DNA of 64,000 bases from Varroa destructor (Eukaryota; Arthropoda; Arachnida; Mesostigmata; Varroidae), in assembly GCF_002443255.2 (NCBI RefSeq), contig NW_019211455.1, forward strand, positions 55,132,338 to 55,196,337, written 5' to 3'. The translations under genes were made by a program, and so were the position numbers. A model generated the notes under the pieces. That model searched no databases, was not told the origin of the DNA, and was given only the letters and a program-made list of their open reading frames with translations. Shown here piece by piece: positions 26,045-36,376 of this stretch. Numbering within the stretch: position 1 is the stretch's first letter; the number at the start of each line of letters is the position of its first letter.

Positions 26045-28246
26045 ATGGACGCTGGAGGCGAGTTGCTTCTGAATATCTGCTCAGATGACACGGCTGAGCC
26101 GATCGACATTGATGCGCTTCTTCGTGGAGAGGAACTATCCAAAAAGGGCAAAGACAAGAGTACCGCTATTGAATGCGATGACTCCTCCGAGGATTCATCC
26201 CAGGAAACGGATCGTATATTTCCCAAAGCAGTAATGATTGAAAGTGACCAAGATGATACAAATGGTGGAAACGATAATGAAAGGAAATTGCAAAGTGCCC
26301 ACCAGCAAAGTCCTTTGCGCAATGAGGGGATCGTACCATTACCGCCAAATAAAACAGCTGCAGATGGTTTACCGCTTGGCGAAGCTAGCGTGCCACAATT
26401 AAAAACAAAGCTAAAACTCGAAGGGATTCTTTATGAGCGAGGTAAGTCTAAGCCTGACTCTCAATTCAAGGACAAACAACGGACTACAAGAAAAGATCCG
26501 TTCGATGTCGAGATCGAATTACCCGCTCCTGCTTCCGGAGACGAAGAACAGCCACGAGTGGATCTGCGATTATTTTCTGATGACGACTTTTCCAAGTTAA
26601 ATATCCATCCGCATCTCGTCAATTGCATACGAGACCGGCTGAAAATCACCGTAGCAACTGTTGTCCAACAGAAGAGCATACCACACTTGCTTGCTCGTAA
26701 GGATCTCTTGATTAAATCGCCGACGGGATCGGGAAAAACATTGGCTTACGCAGTACCCATATTCCATTTACTAATGTTGGAGCAGCCGAAAATTAAGCGG
26801 GAAACCGGTACCCGCGTCGTGATCATAACCCCGACTCGAGAGCTAGCATTGCAGACGTACCAGTGTCTAGAGACTATATCCAATGCGTGCAAATGGATTG
26901 TCCCGGGAGTTTTGATGGGTGGTGAAAAGAAAAAGTCAGAAAAAGCTAGACTTCGAAAAGGCATGGTGATCATGATCGGTACACCGGGTCGGCTTATCGA
27001 TCATCTTCACCACACAAGTGTGTTCGGGTTCAAGACCGCCGACTGGCTCGTGATTGATGAAGCTGATCGCATGCTCGAGATGGGTTTCGAGCAAAATATT
27101 TCGCAAATTATTCAGGCATGGAAACGCGAACGGGAAGGATACCAATCGAATGCTGTTTTACTCTCGGCCACGTTGACGCCAGGCGTAGAAAAGCTGGCGG
27201 GCCTGTCGCTTAGCAACCCGTTACTCATAGACGCGTCGAGTGAGTGCCAAAATGCCCTTGACAACTTTGTCCTACCGGAAAGCTTAGAGCAGACGTTTAT
27301 GATCTGTCCGACAAAACTCTACCTGGTTGCCTTGTCTAGCATGGTTATTCGGGGTGCAATACAAAAAGATAAAATTATTGTCTTTTTGCCAACACAAGGT
27401 GTAGTTGACTTCTATCTGAATCTCTTTTCTGGAGTCATGTCTGAGGCATTCCTAGAGGCTGGATACAAGGTGAATTTCTACCGGTTACACGGAACGATGT
27501 CCCAGTCCGACAGAATCGAAGTATTCAACCAGTTCCGAGGCCGAGAATCAGGTGTGTTGTTCACGACCGATGTGGTCAGTCGTGGTCTCGATTTGCCCAG
27601 GGTCGATCTTATCGTGCAGCTTTCATTGCCACTAAGTCTACAGGACTACGTGCACCGAGTAGGCCGAACAGCTCGAATCGGCATGAAAGGCTGTGCTATT
27701 ATAATGTTGATGCCTTGTCAGGCCAAGTATTTGAATCTTCTTGCAAAAAAGCACATACGGCCCCGACAGATGCCGATGCGCGGTGTTATCAATTACGTAA
27801 AAACGCTTCGGGACTATTTGTCGCGGAAGAATCCATCTTTCGGACTGAAGACGGCCGAAGATTATTGCGCAGCGTTACATTTGACGTTTGAAGCAGAAGT
27901 CAAAAGAGAGCCTGAACTCCTCAAGTTAGCTCGAAACGCTTTTACTACGTATATCCGATCAGCAGCAAGTTATCCATTGGATCTGAGAGAAGTTGCACCG
28001 TTTAAGGAACTTCATCTTGGTCATGTTGCTAAAATGTTCTGTCTAAGTGATCCACCAAGAGCGCTTGGTGCAAAGGCGCCTAGACATATTCACAATGAAA
28101 ATAAGACAAGATTCGCTAATGCCAAGGCCGCTCGATCGATAGCGACAAAACGCAAGAGGATTTCGGAATATGACAGCGGGCTTGAGCCTAGCAAACGGCA
28201 GAGAAAGGCTCAGATTAAAAAAAATATTAAACAGAGATCAATTTAA
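26045..28246 (+). CDS. DDX31: ATP-dependent RNA helicase DDX31 (Dbp7)
   Basis: An uninterrupted 733-codon frame. Residues 1-180 are acidic, low in structure. The DEAD-box core shows the Q motif region (about 195-215), motif I SPTGSGKT (225-232), Ia PTRELALQ, GG, TPGR, motif II DEAD (about 338), motif III SAT (about 374), motif IV IIVFLPT, motif V TTDVVSRGLDLP and motif VI HRVGRTAR (about 537). After it comes the DUF4217 tail (about 600-680) with FTTYIRSAASYP and ELHLGHVAKMF, which marks the DDX31/Dbp7 branch. The C-terminus is basic, like a nucleolar signal. Family members work in the nucleolus on early 60S ribosomal particles. A probable 5' untranslated intron ends at 26037. Single-exon coding is unusual for this family. 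Confidence 0.95.
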   Translation: MDAGGELLLNICSDDTAEPIDIDALLRGEELSKKGKDKSTAIECDDSSEDSSQETDRIFPKAVMIESDQDDTNGGNDNERKLQSAHQQSPLRNEGIVPLPPNKTAADGLPLGEASVPQLKTKLKLEGILYERGKSKPDSQFKDKQRTTRKDPFDVEIELPAPASGDEEQPRVDLRLFSDDDFSKLNIHPHLVNCIRDRLKITVATVVQQKSIPHLLARKDLLIKSPTGSGKTLAYAVPIFHLLMLEQPKIKRETGTRVVIITPTRELALQTYQCLETISNACKWIVPGVLMGGEKKKSEKARLRKGMVIMIGTPGRLIDHLHHTSVFGFKTADWLVIDEADRMLEMGFEQNISQIIQAWKREREGYQSNAVLLSATLTPGVEKLAGLSLSNPLLIDASSECQNALDNFVLPESLEQTFMICPTKLYLVALSSMVIRGAIQKDKIIVFLPTQGVVDFYLNLFSGVMSEAFLEAGYKVNFYRLHGTMSQSDRIEVFNQFRGRESGVLFTTDVVSRGLDLPRVDLIVQLSLPLSLQDYVHRVGRTARIGMKGCAIIMLMPCQAKYLNLLAKKHIRPRQMPMRGVINYVKTLRDYLSRKNPSFGLKTAEDYCAALHLTFEAEVKREPELLKLARNAFTTYIRSAASYPLDLREVAPFKELHLGHVAKMFCLSDPPRALGAKAPRHIHNENKTRFANAKAARSIATKRKRISEYDSGLEPSKRQRKAQIKKNIKQRSI

Positions 28247-28346
28247 TTTATTAGCCATTTGCAAATGAAACGTGTGATATAGCAAAGCCTGTAATACATT
28301 GAATACATTGTTGCTAGCAACTGCTGTCTCCTCTGTATATTTGTAC

Positions 28347-28352
28347 AATAAA
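28347..28352 (+). terminator. AATAAA poly(A) signal of DDX31
   Basis: AATAAA, 100 bases after the DDX31 stop. Confidence 0.75.
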
Positions 28353-29383
28353 TTAATGTTATTAGCCACGATTACTTTTTAATAAGTGGGCGGAGATTAA
28401 TTTGAAACTGACCTTAAGGCAAAGCAAACCCAGCTATTCAGAAATCAAAGATAAATAAAATATGTTCGCACATTGTCTTTATATCGAGGTGTTTTGAATT
28501 TTGCGTTTGTCTAACCGTTCAGATGTCCCTTCAGACAGATGACCGCTTCAATCACGAAACAAATTGTATCCACGCGCGGTATCAGACCTAGTCTATCTTA
28601 CGTATCCCGAAATTTAGTAGGCAAACATGTTATCAACGCAGCATCACTAGACTGCCCTGATATCTAACATACTAGAACCATATCTACACCTAGACCGAAA
28701 ATCTGTTACACATTTACAAATAGTGCCTAATACGGCTCCCCGTGTCAAGCATATGTGGCGAAAAGTAACCATTGCAACATAACCTTTTTTCTTAACTAAA
28801 TGGCTCGACGAAAAGAAGTTACAGGTTTCTGTTGAACATTGAATTTAACTGATCACATAGCGTGATTGTTGGTTAAGCTATAAATGTAATTAGTGTGCTT
28901 TGCAATCAGGTTGTGGTGTTTAGAATAGGCAAAAGATAAAGAAACGGACTCAAGCTCACATTTATTTAGAGGCCAAGATGTTCGTGTATCAAATCACGCA
29001 AGTCCCTTAGCCTACTTAAGGGATATTGATTTACTAGGTAGATAATGAACACAATAAAACGTAGCCATGGACATAGCAAAATCAACAAGCTTTGCTGGCA
29101 AGTTTATTCACCGAGCAACCTATTTTACTACGCGACAACGAGGATGTATCAACATCAGTGAAACACTTCTTCATTTACCTTTCAGTCTTCTTGACTTTTT
29201 GCCTTCTCGTGCATGTTCGTTAAAACCTGCTACCCTGCTTATAAACTAGTTGTGATTTTACCATTGTTTTCATTTTTGTCCAAAAACCAATATGATGTGT
29301 TTGCATGCCCTTGCATTAGTCACTACTTTTTCTAAAATTATACAGGTATGGTTATTCGAAGTGGTTTTCTCGACCGACCTCTC
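28353..29383. other. Convergent intergenic region, DDX31 and ATMIN 3' ends
   Basis: AT-rich, no coding frame of interest. It holds the 3' ends of two genes that face each other. Confidence 0.6.
29103..29108 (-). terminator. AATAAA poly(A) signal of ATMIN (minus)
   Basis: TTTATT on the plus strand, about 276 bases beyond the ATMIN stop in its reading direction; a second lies near 28962. Confidence 0.5.
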
Positions 29384-30455
29384 CTAGGGATTCTCTAAAC
29401 TATTAAAGAATTGTTCAATAGTCTGCGTTTCCACGGATGATAGTTCCATACTTCCGGTTTGCGAAAAGCCATCGAGTGCCGAAACGCATAATGTCTGAGT
29501 TTCAGCAATATTGCCCTGTCCGTTGAGGACAGTTCCGGCAAAATTGAGAGCGGTCTGCATGCCGAAATTCTGCACCTGTGGCTCAAACGACGTCGTCTGA
29601 ACTTCCATGTGGCCGAAAATCCTCTCGTCGAACGGCGGTCCTCCAACACCTACATGAACAACAGCAGGTTCCCTTGCCCGCTGTTGGTGTGCGGCGGCAT
29701 TTGGGACAATCGAAGCGCTATTGGAAAGAAAGCTTCCATCAAACGCCTCGTTGTCATAATACGAAGTTTGTATGTGCGTATGAGCAAAGCGTGGCTGATA
29801 AGTCTGGGTTTCTGCGTGGTGGAAGTTTGTCGTAGCAGTAAGAGAACATGAAACGTCCCGTAAGATATCTGAGGGATGGCTGTAGTCACTCTGAGGCGCT
29901 GAATTATGCTGATTTTGGTCACCCTGGAGTTGTTGCTGTGCAAAGTTGTGTTGTTCCGAAGAAATTTCTGAGGTAATCTGGCTGTTAGTTGACGATTTTT
30001 CGAATAGCTTCTGGAGATCATCGAGCACTTCGTCAATTCCAACAGCAACATTGCACATAGTGCTTGAATTGGTTTGGGTGGAAATCGAAGGGGCGAAGAT
30101 CTGTTTTTCGGCTACGGTTGATGTCGACACAGATATTAGCGTCTTTGTAGCATCGACACAAGCTTGTGACTCTTTGTGCCCCATACGATAGTGGTCGTAG
30201 TCCAAAGAGGACACTTGGGTGGATACTGTTAGCTTGGGTTGAATGCGTCGAGCAACCTGAACTGATGCGGCCTTCTTGGTAACCCTTTTCGGTAGGATAA
30301 GCCTTTCTTTGCGGTAAGTGTTGACCATGTTAGATGCGTCAGTCGAACCAGGTGTAGGGATATAGACTGGCACAATGTGAAGGGGCAGAATAGTGACGAT
30401 GGTGGGTTTTTGGAAGTTCTTTTTTGATGACAACGATTTCGATACTGGCTGCCCC
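29384..30455 (-). CDS. ATMIN: ATMIN exon 3 (TQT-rich activation and LC8-binding region)
   Basis: The acceptor is CACTGTTTTCAG|GGGG. The exon completes a serine codon and ends with IEQFFNSLENP and a stop. All the TQT-type motifs lie in this exon, most of them in the last 150 codons. Confidence 0.85.
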
Positions 30456-31699
30456 CTGAAAACAGTGACAGTAAAACAAAGCAAATATATGTAAATCACT
30501 GCTTGCAAAGTGCACACCATCTCCATATGATCGTTTTGTAGGGTCGAACCTTACTCAATCATATACGACATCGCCTCGTGGCAAAATTTCGTTAGCAGAT
30601 CCGATTCTTGTGAATGAGGTTCGACATCGGATATATCTCTAATTTTTCATAAGAACAGTAATAATGTAAACATAACAACAATTTTCAATAATTTACAATT
30701 TCTAGTAGACTGTTAAGATTTGCATTACAACTAGCTTCGATGCGCGTATTTCAAAAGTCGATGTTCTAGACCATAAATTTTGCATATCACACAGTCTCTG
30801 AGGTCATGCTCCTAAATAGCGAGCGTAGTGTGCCTAGAGCGGATTTTTATGGTGACGAAGTATACTTACGATGACAAACCGGACGTGGGTCCATGATCTG
30901 CTGTTTTGTAGTGCCTCTTTAGTGAACTTTGATAGGCGAATATGGCCCCGCAAGCCTTACATGTCACGGATGTATTACATTCGATCTCATGTTGCCGAAG
31001 CAGGTAAGCAACAGAGAACGCCTTTGAGCAGTGCTGACACTTAAGCGTCTTTTCGGCGTGAACCTTCAACTGATGCTAAACATATGCAAGGAGTACATGA
31101 AAAACGAAGTAAAATGTTACCATGGTGTTTTCAATAATTACATTGCGGATTAGCTTTTCCATCTTGACTCTCAATTGACTTTCTGCATTATGGTCATTAA
31201 AACTGATGAATTCGTTTCATTAATTTTTATTATTTATTTCATTTATATGGCAGCAATATAGCATTTCATACTGTATCGAAAACCGATTAGTTGCTTAGTG
31301 TATAGTCAACATGTCCCACTAAGCCGTAACATCGATTGGCGCAGAAGAACTTGCCCACAATGATTTAAATTAGCTCGAACAAGTTATACTGCTTATACTC
31401 CATCAGTGGTACTAACTCTTATTATCACATATTTTGCGTCCCTAAACTTAGTCTGTCTATCATAGTTTATGTATGTATATGTAATTTACCACTTGCGCAC
31501 AATTCAGTTACGGCAAGCAAAAAAATGTAACCAAGCTAAGCACCACAGAAGTAACCATCACTGACATAAGTATGGTTTAATTCTCAAAGTTACTTGCCTG
31601 TCGAAGAAGACTTGCCTTGGCAAATCTGCGCGCTTTGCCCTCAACTTCACAGCGGGGATGAGTACAGCAAAACTCGGTCGAGTGTTTCACGCGAGGCAT
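29384..31699 (-). CDS. ATMIN: ATMIN/ASCIZ-like zinc-finger transcription factor
   Basis: Three exons (31598-31699, 30870-31075, 29384-30455) give 459 residues. Finger 1 is C12-C17-H35-H40, finger 2 is C..C..H..C (CQHCSKAF to EIEC), and finger 3 is C2H2 (CKACGAIF to KTADH). The sequence aligns with ATMIN/ASCIZ fingers around the HAEK.. ..C linker. The C-terminal half is Ser/Thr/Gln-rich and carries four TQT cores (STQTNS, ETQTYQ, ETQTLC, ETQTIE) plus IQT, VQT and MQT variants, the binding sites for dynein light chain LC8 (DYNLL1). In vertebrates and flies this protein activates the LC8 gene and is inhibited when LC8 coats its TQT sites. Vertebrate ATMIN has one more finger before these; it is absent here or in an unseen upstream exon. 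The start at 31699 follows an in-frame stop. Confidence 0.88.
30870..31075 (-). CDS. ATMIN: ATMIN exon 2 (fingers 1 end, 2 and 3)
   Basis: Two in-frame acceptors lie six bases apart. Using ATGTTTAG| (exon from 31075) adds His-Gln and restores the QHQLKVH zinc ligand pair; using GCATCAG| (exon from 31069) would drop the first histidine. I therefore choose 31075. The donor is TC|GTAAGT at 30869. Confidence 0.8.
31598..31699 (-). CDS. ATMIN: ATMIN exon 1 (finger 1, first half), GC donor
   Basis: 34 codons from ATG to CGACAG. The donor is CAG|GCAAGT, the standard form of the rare GC-AG intron class. No GT donor at the same place keeps the frame. The exon carries the two cysteines of the first finger. 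Confidence 0.8.
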
Positions 31700-32437
31700 T
31701 ACATTATTATTATTCTTATTATTGAATTAGCAATTCATAACTTTTTATAAATGGGTATATAAGGCCTATTGTTAAATACAGAGTACTATTATTTTGAAAA
31801 ATTAACAAACAAACACCCAGCCACGAATACGGTTAACTTCTTCGCATCCGAAACGTAATTACATAAATTAATTTACTCTGGGCAATTGTAGTTGTAACAA
31901 CGGCATTTTGTTCGATTTATTTTGGTTATACACGACCGACTTGTTGAGTCCTCTTTCCCCCTCTATCATTTACAGCTGCGGTATTTCATGCATTTGACAG
32001 GTCGCGACTAATCATGCTAGCATCAATCTGAACGCTGAGAAAAACCAGTAGGTTGATAGATTTGTTCTCCGCTGACCATCGGTAAATAAATCACGACAGA
32101 AATCGGCGAATTTGTCAATAATAATCCGTTTTCCTTTAAATTGTCTGTCCAAATCGGTCCGCCAACGGCCGTATTTGGACTCATCGGAATTTGTGACTGA
32201 ACGCATGCGTGTTGTCAGACAATACTACGAACCCTTCGTTCTATTAAGAACACTTAACAAAAACAACGGTGCTTTCTGCGCGAGTGTTCCGATCATTAAC
32301 AGATAAACACTAGGGCTGGGTGGTGGAACGCCTTTTCAGTCTTGCTGATTGTACAGCGTCACCATTCTCGCATTGGATACAAATTGTATGCAGTGTTTTT
32401 AGGTGGAAAAGAAGACCGAAAAACAGGTCATACAAAA
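31700..32437. promoter_or_regulatory. Shared divergent promoter of ATMIN and mRpL41
   Basis: 738 bases separate the two start codons, which point away from each other. TCAGTC-type arthropod initiator motifs occur in both directions: minus strand at about 32,190 (GTTCAGTCAC) and plus strand at about 32,334 (TTTTCAGTCTTG). A minus-strand 64-codon frame at 32012-32206 would lie in the ATMIN 5' leader and may be chance or an upstream frame. Actual start sites are unproved. Confidence 0.5.
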
Positions 32438-33444
32438 ATGACCGGACTCACAGTTGTTCGGGGGATATGCACGTCGACGGCTCGTCTTGGCAGAAAGAAT
32501 TTTCGCAAATTCTGGATACCAAACTCGAAACGCGGTTTGATCCATGATCGAGAGAACCCAGATCTTGAAGATGAATCATACGGTCAGCGAATGCCCTTTC
32601 TTTACGGGACAAAACAGATCGAACCGGAGTTAATCCCTGAGATTATCGTTCCGAACCTTGACGGTTTCAAACTTAAGCCCTACGTATCGTACAACGTTCC
32701 CGATGTCGTGCAAAGTGCGTTTACCGCCGAGGTACTGTGTTGCTTTCTAATAGTACCATTTTGTTATTTATTTCGTTCATTCTTTTTAGATTTGTACTGA
32801 TTATTTGGTTATTAAGTTGTTAGCACGAACATTTCCGAAAAATTCATAATGGACGAATGCATTCCTATATACCGCACAACAGAATTGCGTAATTGGAAGC
32901 TACTCATTATAAATTGTGCTTTATTTTTTAGCTACTAATATACTAAGCTACTATAAAACATGCTGTTTCGTTAGAGCCTAATTAGGGATTCTATGAAAAA
33001 AATAAATACGCAAATAGTTTAGTCGAGCAGACTTTTCGGGATTTTTGATCTATTAGGAAAAAAGGTGCTGATGGAACTAATTAATTCTGCCAAGCCTAGC
33101 TTTCGTAAATCCATTGTAATTTGAAGCTTGGACTCGACAAAAAATGTTTGACATCTCTAAATTCGTCCGTCAATCAACGTTCCAGCTTTTCGTGATAGTT
33201 AGTCTGTTCTTGTGAAACCCGTACATTTTTTTTTTTTACTAAATCATCATTCAGAAGATATAGATTTGTTTTCTAATTGCAGGACCTGTTTGAGGCTATC
33301 TATACAGAAAAAATCGAGATTGATTATCTCAATGGGAAATTAGATGCTGATGGCAATTCCCTGGAGCCGTCCGAAGAGGAAAAGCAAACCCGTGAAGAAG
33401 CTTGGGCGAAGGCCAAAAAAACCGGGTCAGACCTTTTTGGTTGA
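32438..33444 (+). CDS. mRpL41: Mitochondrial ribosomal protein L41 (mL41)
   Basis: Exons 32438-32731 and 33283-33444 join in phase 0 (GAG|GTACTG, CTAATTGCAG|GAC) to give 151 residues. The N-terminus (TGLTVVRGICTSTARLGRK) is basic with serine and threonine, fitting a mitochondrial import signal. The family core is visible: the RGLIHD region, then ELIPEIIVPNLDGFKLKPYV followed by SYNVPDV, which matches the VPEFVVPDL.GFKLKPYVSY signature of mL41. The last 53 residues are acidic/lysine-rich and less conserved. mL41 sits in the large subunit of the mitoribosome. The ATG at 32438 has context AAAAATGA; a longer open frame upstream (from 32342) is less likely since it would displace the import signal. 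Confidence 0.92.
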
Positions 33445-33517
33445 CGTGCGAATTTATTTATTAAACAGAAAAATGTTGATTTATAGACAAGTTGCAATGT
33501 ATTTTTTGACGATTATT

Positions 33518-33523
33518 AATAAA
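33518..33523 (+). terminator. AATAAA poly(A) signal of mRpL41
   Basis: AATAAA, 74 bases after the stop, followed by an A run. Confidence 0.75.
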
Positions 33524-34924
33524 AAAAATGTTAAGCAAAGTATTTAAAATAATTTAATATACTGTGTGTTTATTGATGATACAGTGTAACTGTAGTTCAT
33601 ACAGGCTATCTAAAATGTCATTCGATCATGTTAATAAGATAAGATTGTCAAAACTCATCATTAAAAAGTAAGGTTATATAACTTATATAACTAGAATATG
33701 ATAATATGGTTTTCTCAACCTGAAACCGCTATCACAAAACGGAACGAAACCCGTCCATATTGTTGAACTTTTTATTCTATTGATAGGGCCATAACATTTC
33801 TACATGTACATGGTAAGTTGCGACATTTCGACGGTAATTAAAGAAGAAAGGTTGTTTTCGTTTCAACAGTATGACACAGCTTTTAAGAATAATGAACGTC
33901 CTTGTAATAAGGTTATACGATCCTCGTTAGTAAACGCTTCTGAAAGAAATAAATGCATTGCCCTTTTTTTTTTTAGCACTAACTAACTATCGAATCCAGG
34001 TATTTTGTTTAATTCGAATGGACCAAGTAAAGGAACTAGTTCTATTTTTGACAGCCAATATATATCCTTTATATAAAGAATTTTGCATCCAAATCATATG
34101 TTTATTCTTCACAGCAATGATATCAGCGGCGTTCCTGTTCTTATCGGAAATTTTTATCTGACTGCCTGAAAATTTACACAATAATTAGCGTAAACAGGTA
34201 CAAATTTTTTAACACAATATGTTTTGGCCTCTGAAGTTTTTTTGTCTTGGTCTTATATTTAGATTAATCTCCTGCTAAGGCTTCGGCCGTCGCTAATGTA
34301 ATTAATAAAGCGACAGAAGTTCCCATATTGTTATATATGGTAAAAGAGTCCAAGGGCCATTAGTTCAAGTCCCGGCAACATACCGCCCAACCCATGTAAC
34401 TACGGGCATGGGTTTATACCTAATGTGAGTTTGTCAATTAGTGTTTCACCACAAATGCTCTTAGAATTACTTAATTGAACAAATTTCCAAAAATATGATT
34501 ATCACATTTAATGTATGTTATATAGGAAGCATGCTTACTGTTTAGTAGTACAGGTAGTTATTGTAAGCTAATCTTTCTAAAGTCAATGCGAGGAGACGAG
34601 AAGCGCGGCAAAACCAATAGTGCGAATTGGTCTCCGGCCGCGTGTCCAACCGCTTCCGTCTGTGTCCAACTACGCCTTTCGAATGGTGCTACATTTCAGC
34701 ATCGTTCGAACAGTGATATTCGGTTTCGTGTCGTAAGGCTAAAAATTTTCGGCATCAAGCATCAGATTTGACGTGTAGTATATCTAGGAGGACGTCGATT
34801 AGGTTGTAGCCATCCAGATGGCGTAGCTGTGAACCAGGCCAAAGAATTGAACTCAGCGTTTATCTATAGCGATAAATAACTTCATCTTAATTTCATTCCT
34901 TAGAGAATTCATCTATTAATCAGT
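33524..34924. other. Intergenic; tRNA-like fragment and DNAJC1 leader
   Basis: AT-rich. At about 34,358-34,378, AGTTCAAGTCCCGGC resembles an RNA polymerase III B box, but no cloverleaf or A box at the right distance is clear. Positions 34,586-34,800 are CpG-richer and may be the DNAJC1 promoter or first untranslated exon. TTTCATTCCTTAG at 34,891-34,903 looks like an acceptor just before the DNAJC1 start. Confidence 0.4.
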
Positions 34925-36283
34925 ATGAAGCTCATGTTTCTAGTTACGTTAATCTTCTGTGAAATCACTGTAATTAAAGCGGACCTAACTGTCGAGGATC
35001 TGGATCTATTCGACGTTGTCGAAGACGTCAAACAGAATTTCTACGAGTTTCTAGAAATCTCCGAGAATGCGACTACTGCGGACATACGGAAAGCTTATAG
35101 GAAGCTGTCGCTTCAGTACCATCCGGATCGAAATGCAGATCCGGAAGCGCCCGAGATATTCCGAAAGATAGCCGCTGTTATGGAAGTGCTAAAGGACGAG
35201 CGAAAACGTGCAAAGTACCATGAAATTCTACAGTACGGTATCCCTGACTGGGCGCGCAGTATGTACTATCGGTACTACCGGAAAGCGCGCAAAATGGGCC
35301 CGCTAGAAATGAGTGTCATGATGTCAATTCTTATCACAGTCGCACAGACTTTGTGGATGTGGGCGTCGTATTGGGAGGCAAAATTCACTATTCAGTCTAA
35401 TGTCAATGAGGCGATCAAACGCAAAAAACAACGTTCAACGAATGCAAAAAAGAATAAAGCAGCTGAGGAGGAAATTCAACAAATTCGGCAAGAACTCATG
35501 TCGCGCATCTCTGCGCCGAGTTTCAAGGATATCTGGTTTATTCGACTACCGTATCAGCTGTTTTGTGCTTTCGTCGCACTACCAGGCTGCGTAAAGGAAT
35601 TAGCGGCCAAGAAAAAACCTGTTGAAGAGGGAAGTGAAAAAGATGATGAATCAATGAAACCCAAAAGGACACCCCGCCAAAGACAACCTGTAAAGGCTGC
35701 AGAAGTGGTAAATGGAACTGCCCCGGTTGTGGCCAACGTGTCGACTGGAGACGACAAACAACTAGAGACAAAGCGAATCAAGCAGGGGCCCTGGGGTGAT
35801 AACGAGGTAACGACGTTAATTCGTTTGCTCAAAAAATACCCCATCGGGTCAGTTGACCGCTGGGAGAAAATCGCCGAAGCGCTAACCCGCTCCCCGCAAG
35901 ACATCCTTGATAAGGTCAAGTCGATGCGCACGGTCAAGACGAACGTCATACCCGATCAGCAGAACAGCAGTAAATCGCTGTTTGTCGAAAGTGGGATTTC
36001 AACAAAGGAGCTCGACGATGAAGAAAACAAATCTGATAATGACGGTGATTATGATGAGACTAGCGCCGGTTCTACTGAAGAAACAGACTCCGATCCGACG
36101 GCGTGGACAGCGAGCCAGCAGAAACAGCTCGAATTAGCCATGGTAGCATTCCCTAAATGGACTGAGGGCAGATGGGATCTAATCGCAAGTCGGGTCGATG
36201 GCAAATCGAAGAAGGCGTGTATAGAACGGGTACGGTGGTTGATAGAAAAAAGGAAAGAAAAAGTCTCTGGAGAAACTAGTTGA
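34925..36283 (+). CDS. DNAJC1: ER-membrane J-protein DNAJC1 (ERdj1/MTJ1)
   Basis: A single coding exon of 452 codons. Residues 1-19 are a signal peptide (MKLMFLVTLIFCEITVIKA). The J domain spans about 36-102, with the catalytic HPD at 66-68, so it lies in the ER lumen where it stimulates BiP/HSPA5. A membrane segment at about 129-149 (MSVMMSILITVAQTLWMWAS) is followed by a lysine-rich cytosolic region that in mammals contacts ribosomes. Two SANT/Myb-like domains follow, at about 288-336 (starts GPWGDNEV) and 393-441 (WTASQQKQLELA). Order, the GIPDW motif after the J domain and the EKIAEAL/DLIASRV helices all match DNAJC1, and the length is shorter than the human protein (about 550). An acceptor-like site just upstream suggests a non-coding first exon. 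Confidence 0.95.
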   Translation: MKLMFLVTLIFCEITVIKADLTVEDLDLFDVVEDVKQNFYEFLEISENATTADIRKAYRKLSLQYHPDRNADPEAPEIFRKIAAVMEVLKDERKRAKYHEILQYGIPDWARSMYYRYYRKARKMGPLEMSVMMSILITVAQTLWMWASYWEAKFTIQSNVNEAIKRKKQRSTNAKKNKAAEEEIQQIRQELMSRISAPSFKDIWFIRLPYQLFCAFVALPGCVKELAAKKKPVEEGSEKDDESMKPKRTPRQRQPVKAAEVVNGTAPVVANVSTGDDKQLETKRIKQGPWGDNEVTTLIRLLKKYPIGSVDRWEKIAEALTRSPQDILDKVKSMRTVKTNVIPDQQNSSKSLFVESGISTKELDDEENKSDNDGDYDETSAGSTEETDSDPTAWTASQQKQLELAMVAFPKWTEGRWDLIASRVDGKSKKACIERVRWLIEKRKEKVSGETS

Positions 36284-36370
36284 AGTTTGCGCGAAAAAAC
36301 TCGACTGAAAGGAGCAACGACTTCGTATGTATCGCTTCGTCCCGTGCTCCGTAGAGATTTACTAATATTA

Positions 36371-36376
36371 AATAAA
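36371..36376 (+). terminator. AATAAA poly(A) signal of DNAJC1
   Basis: AATAAA, 88 bases after the stop. Confidence 0.75.

Noticed and set aside
34358..34378. B-box-like AGTTCAAGTCC suggesting a tRNA gene
   Set aside because: No acceptor stem, anticodon arm or A box can be folded around it; at most a tRNA-derived fragment.
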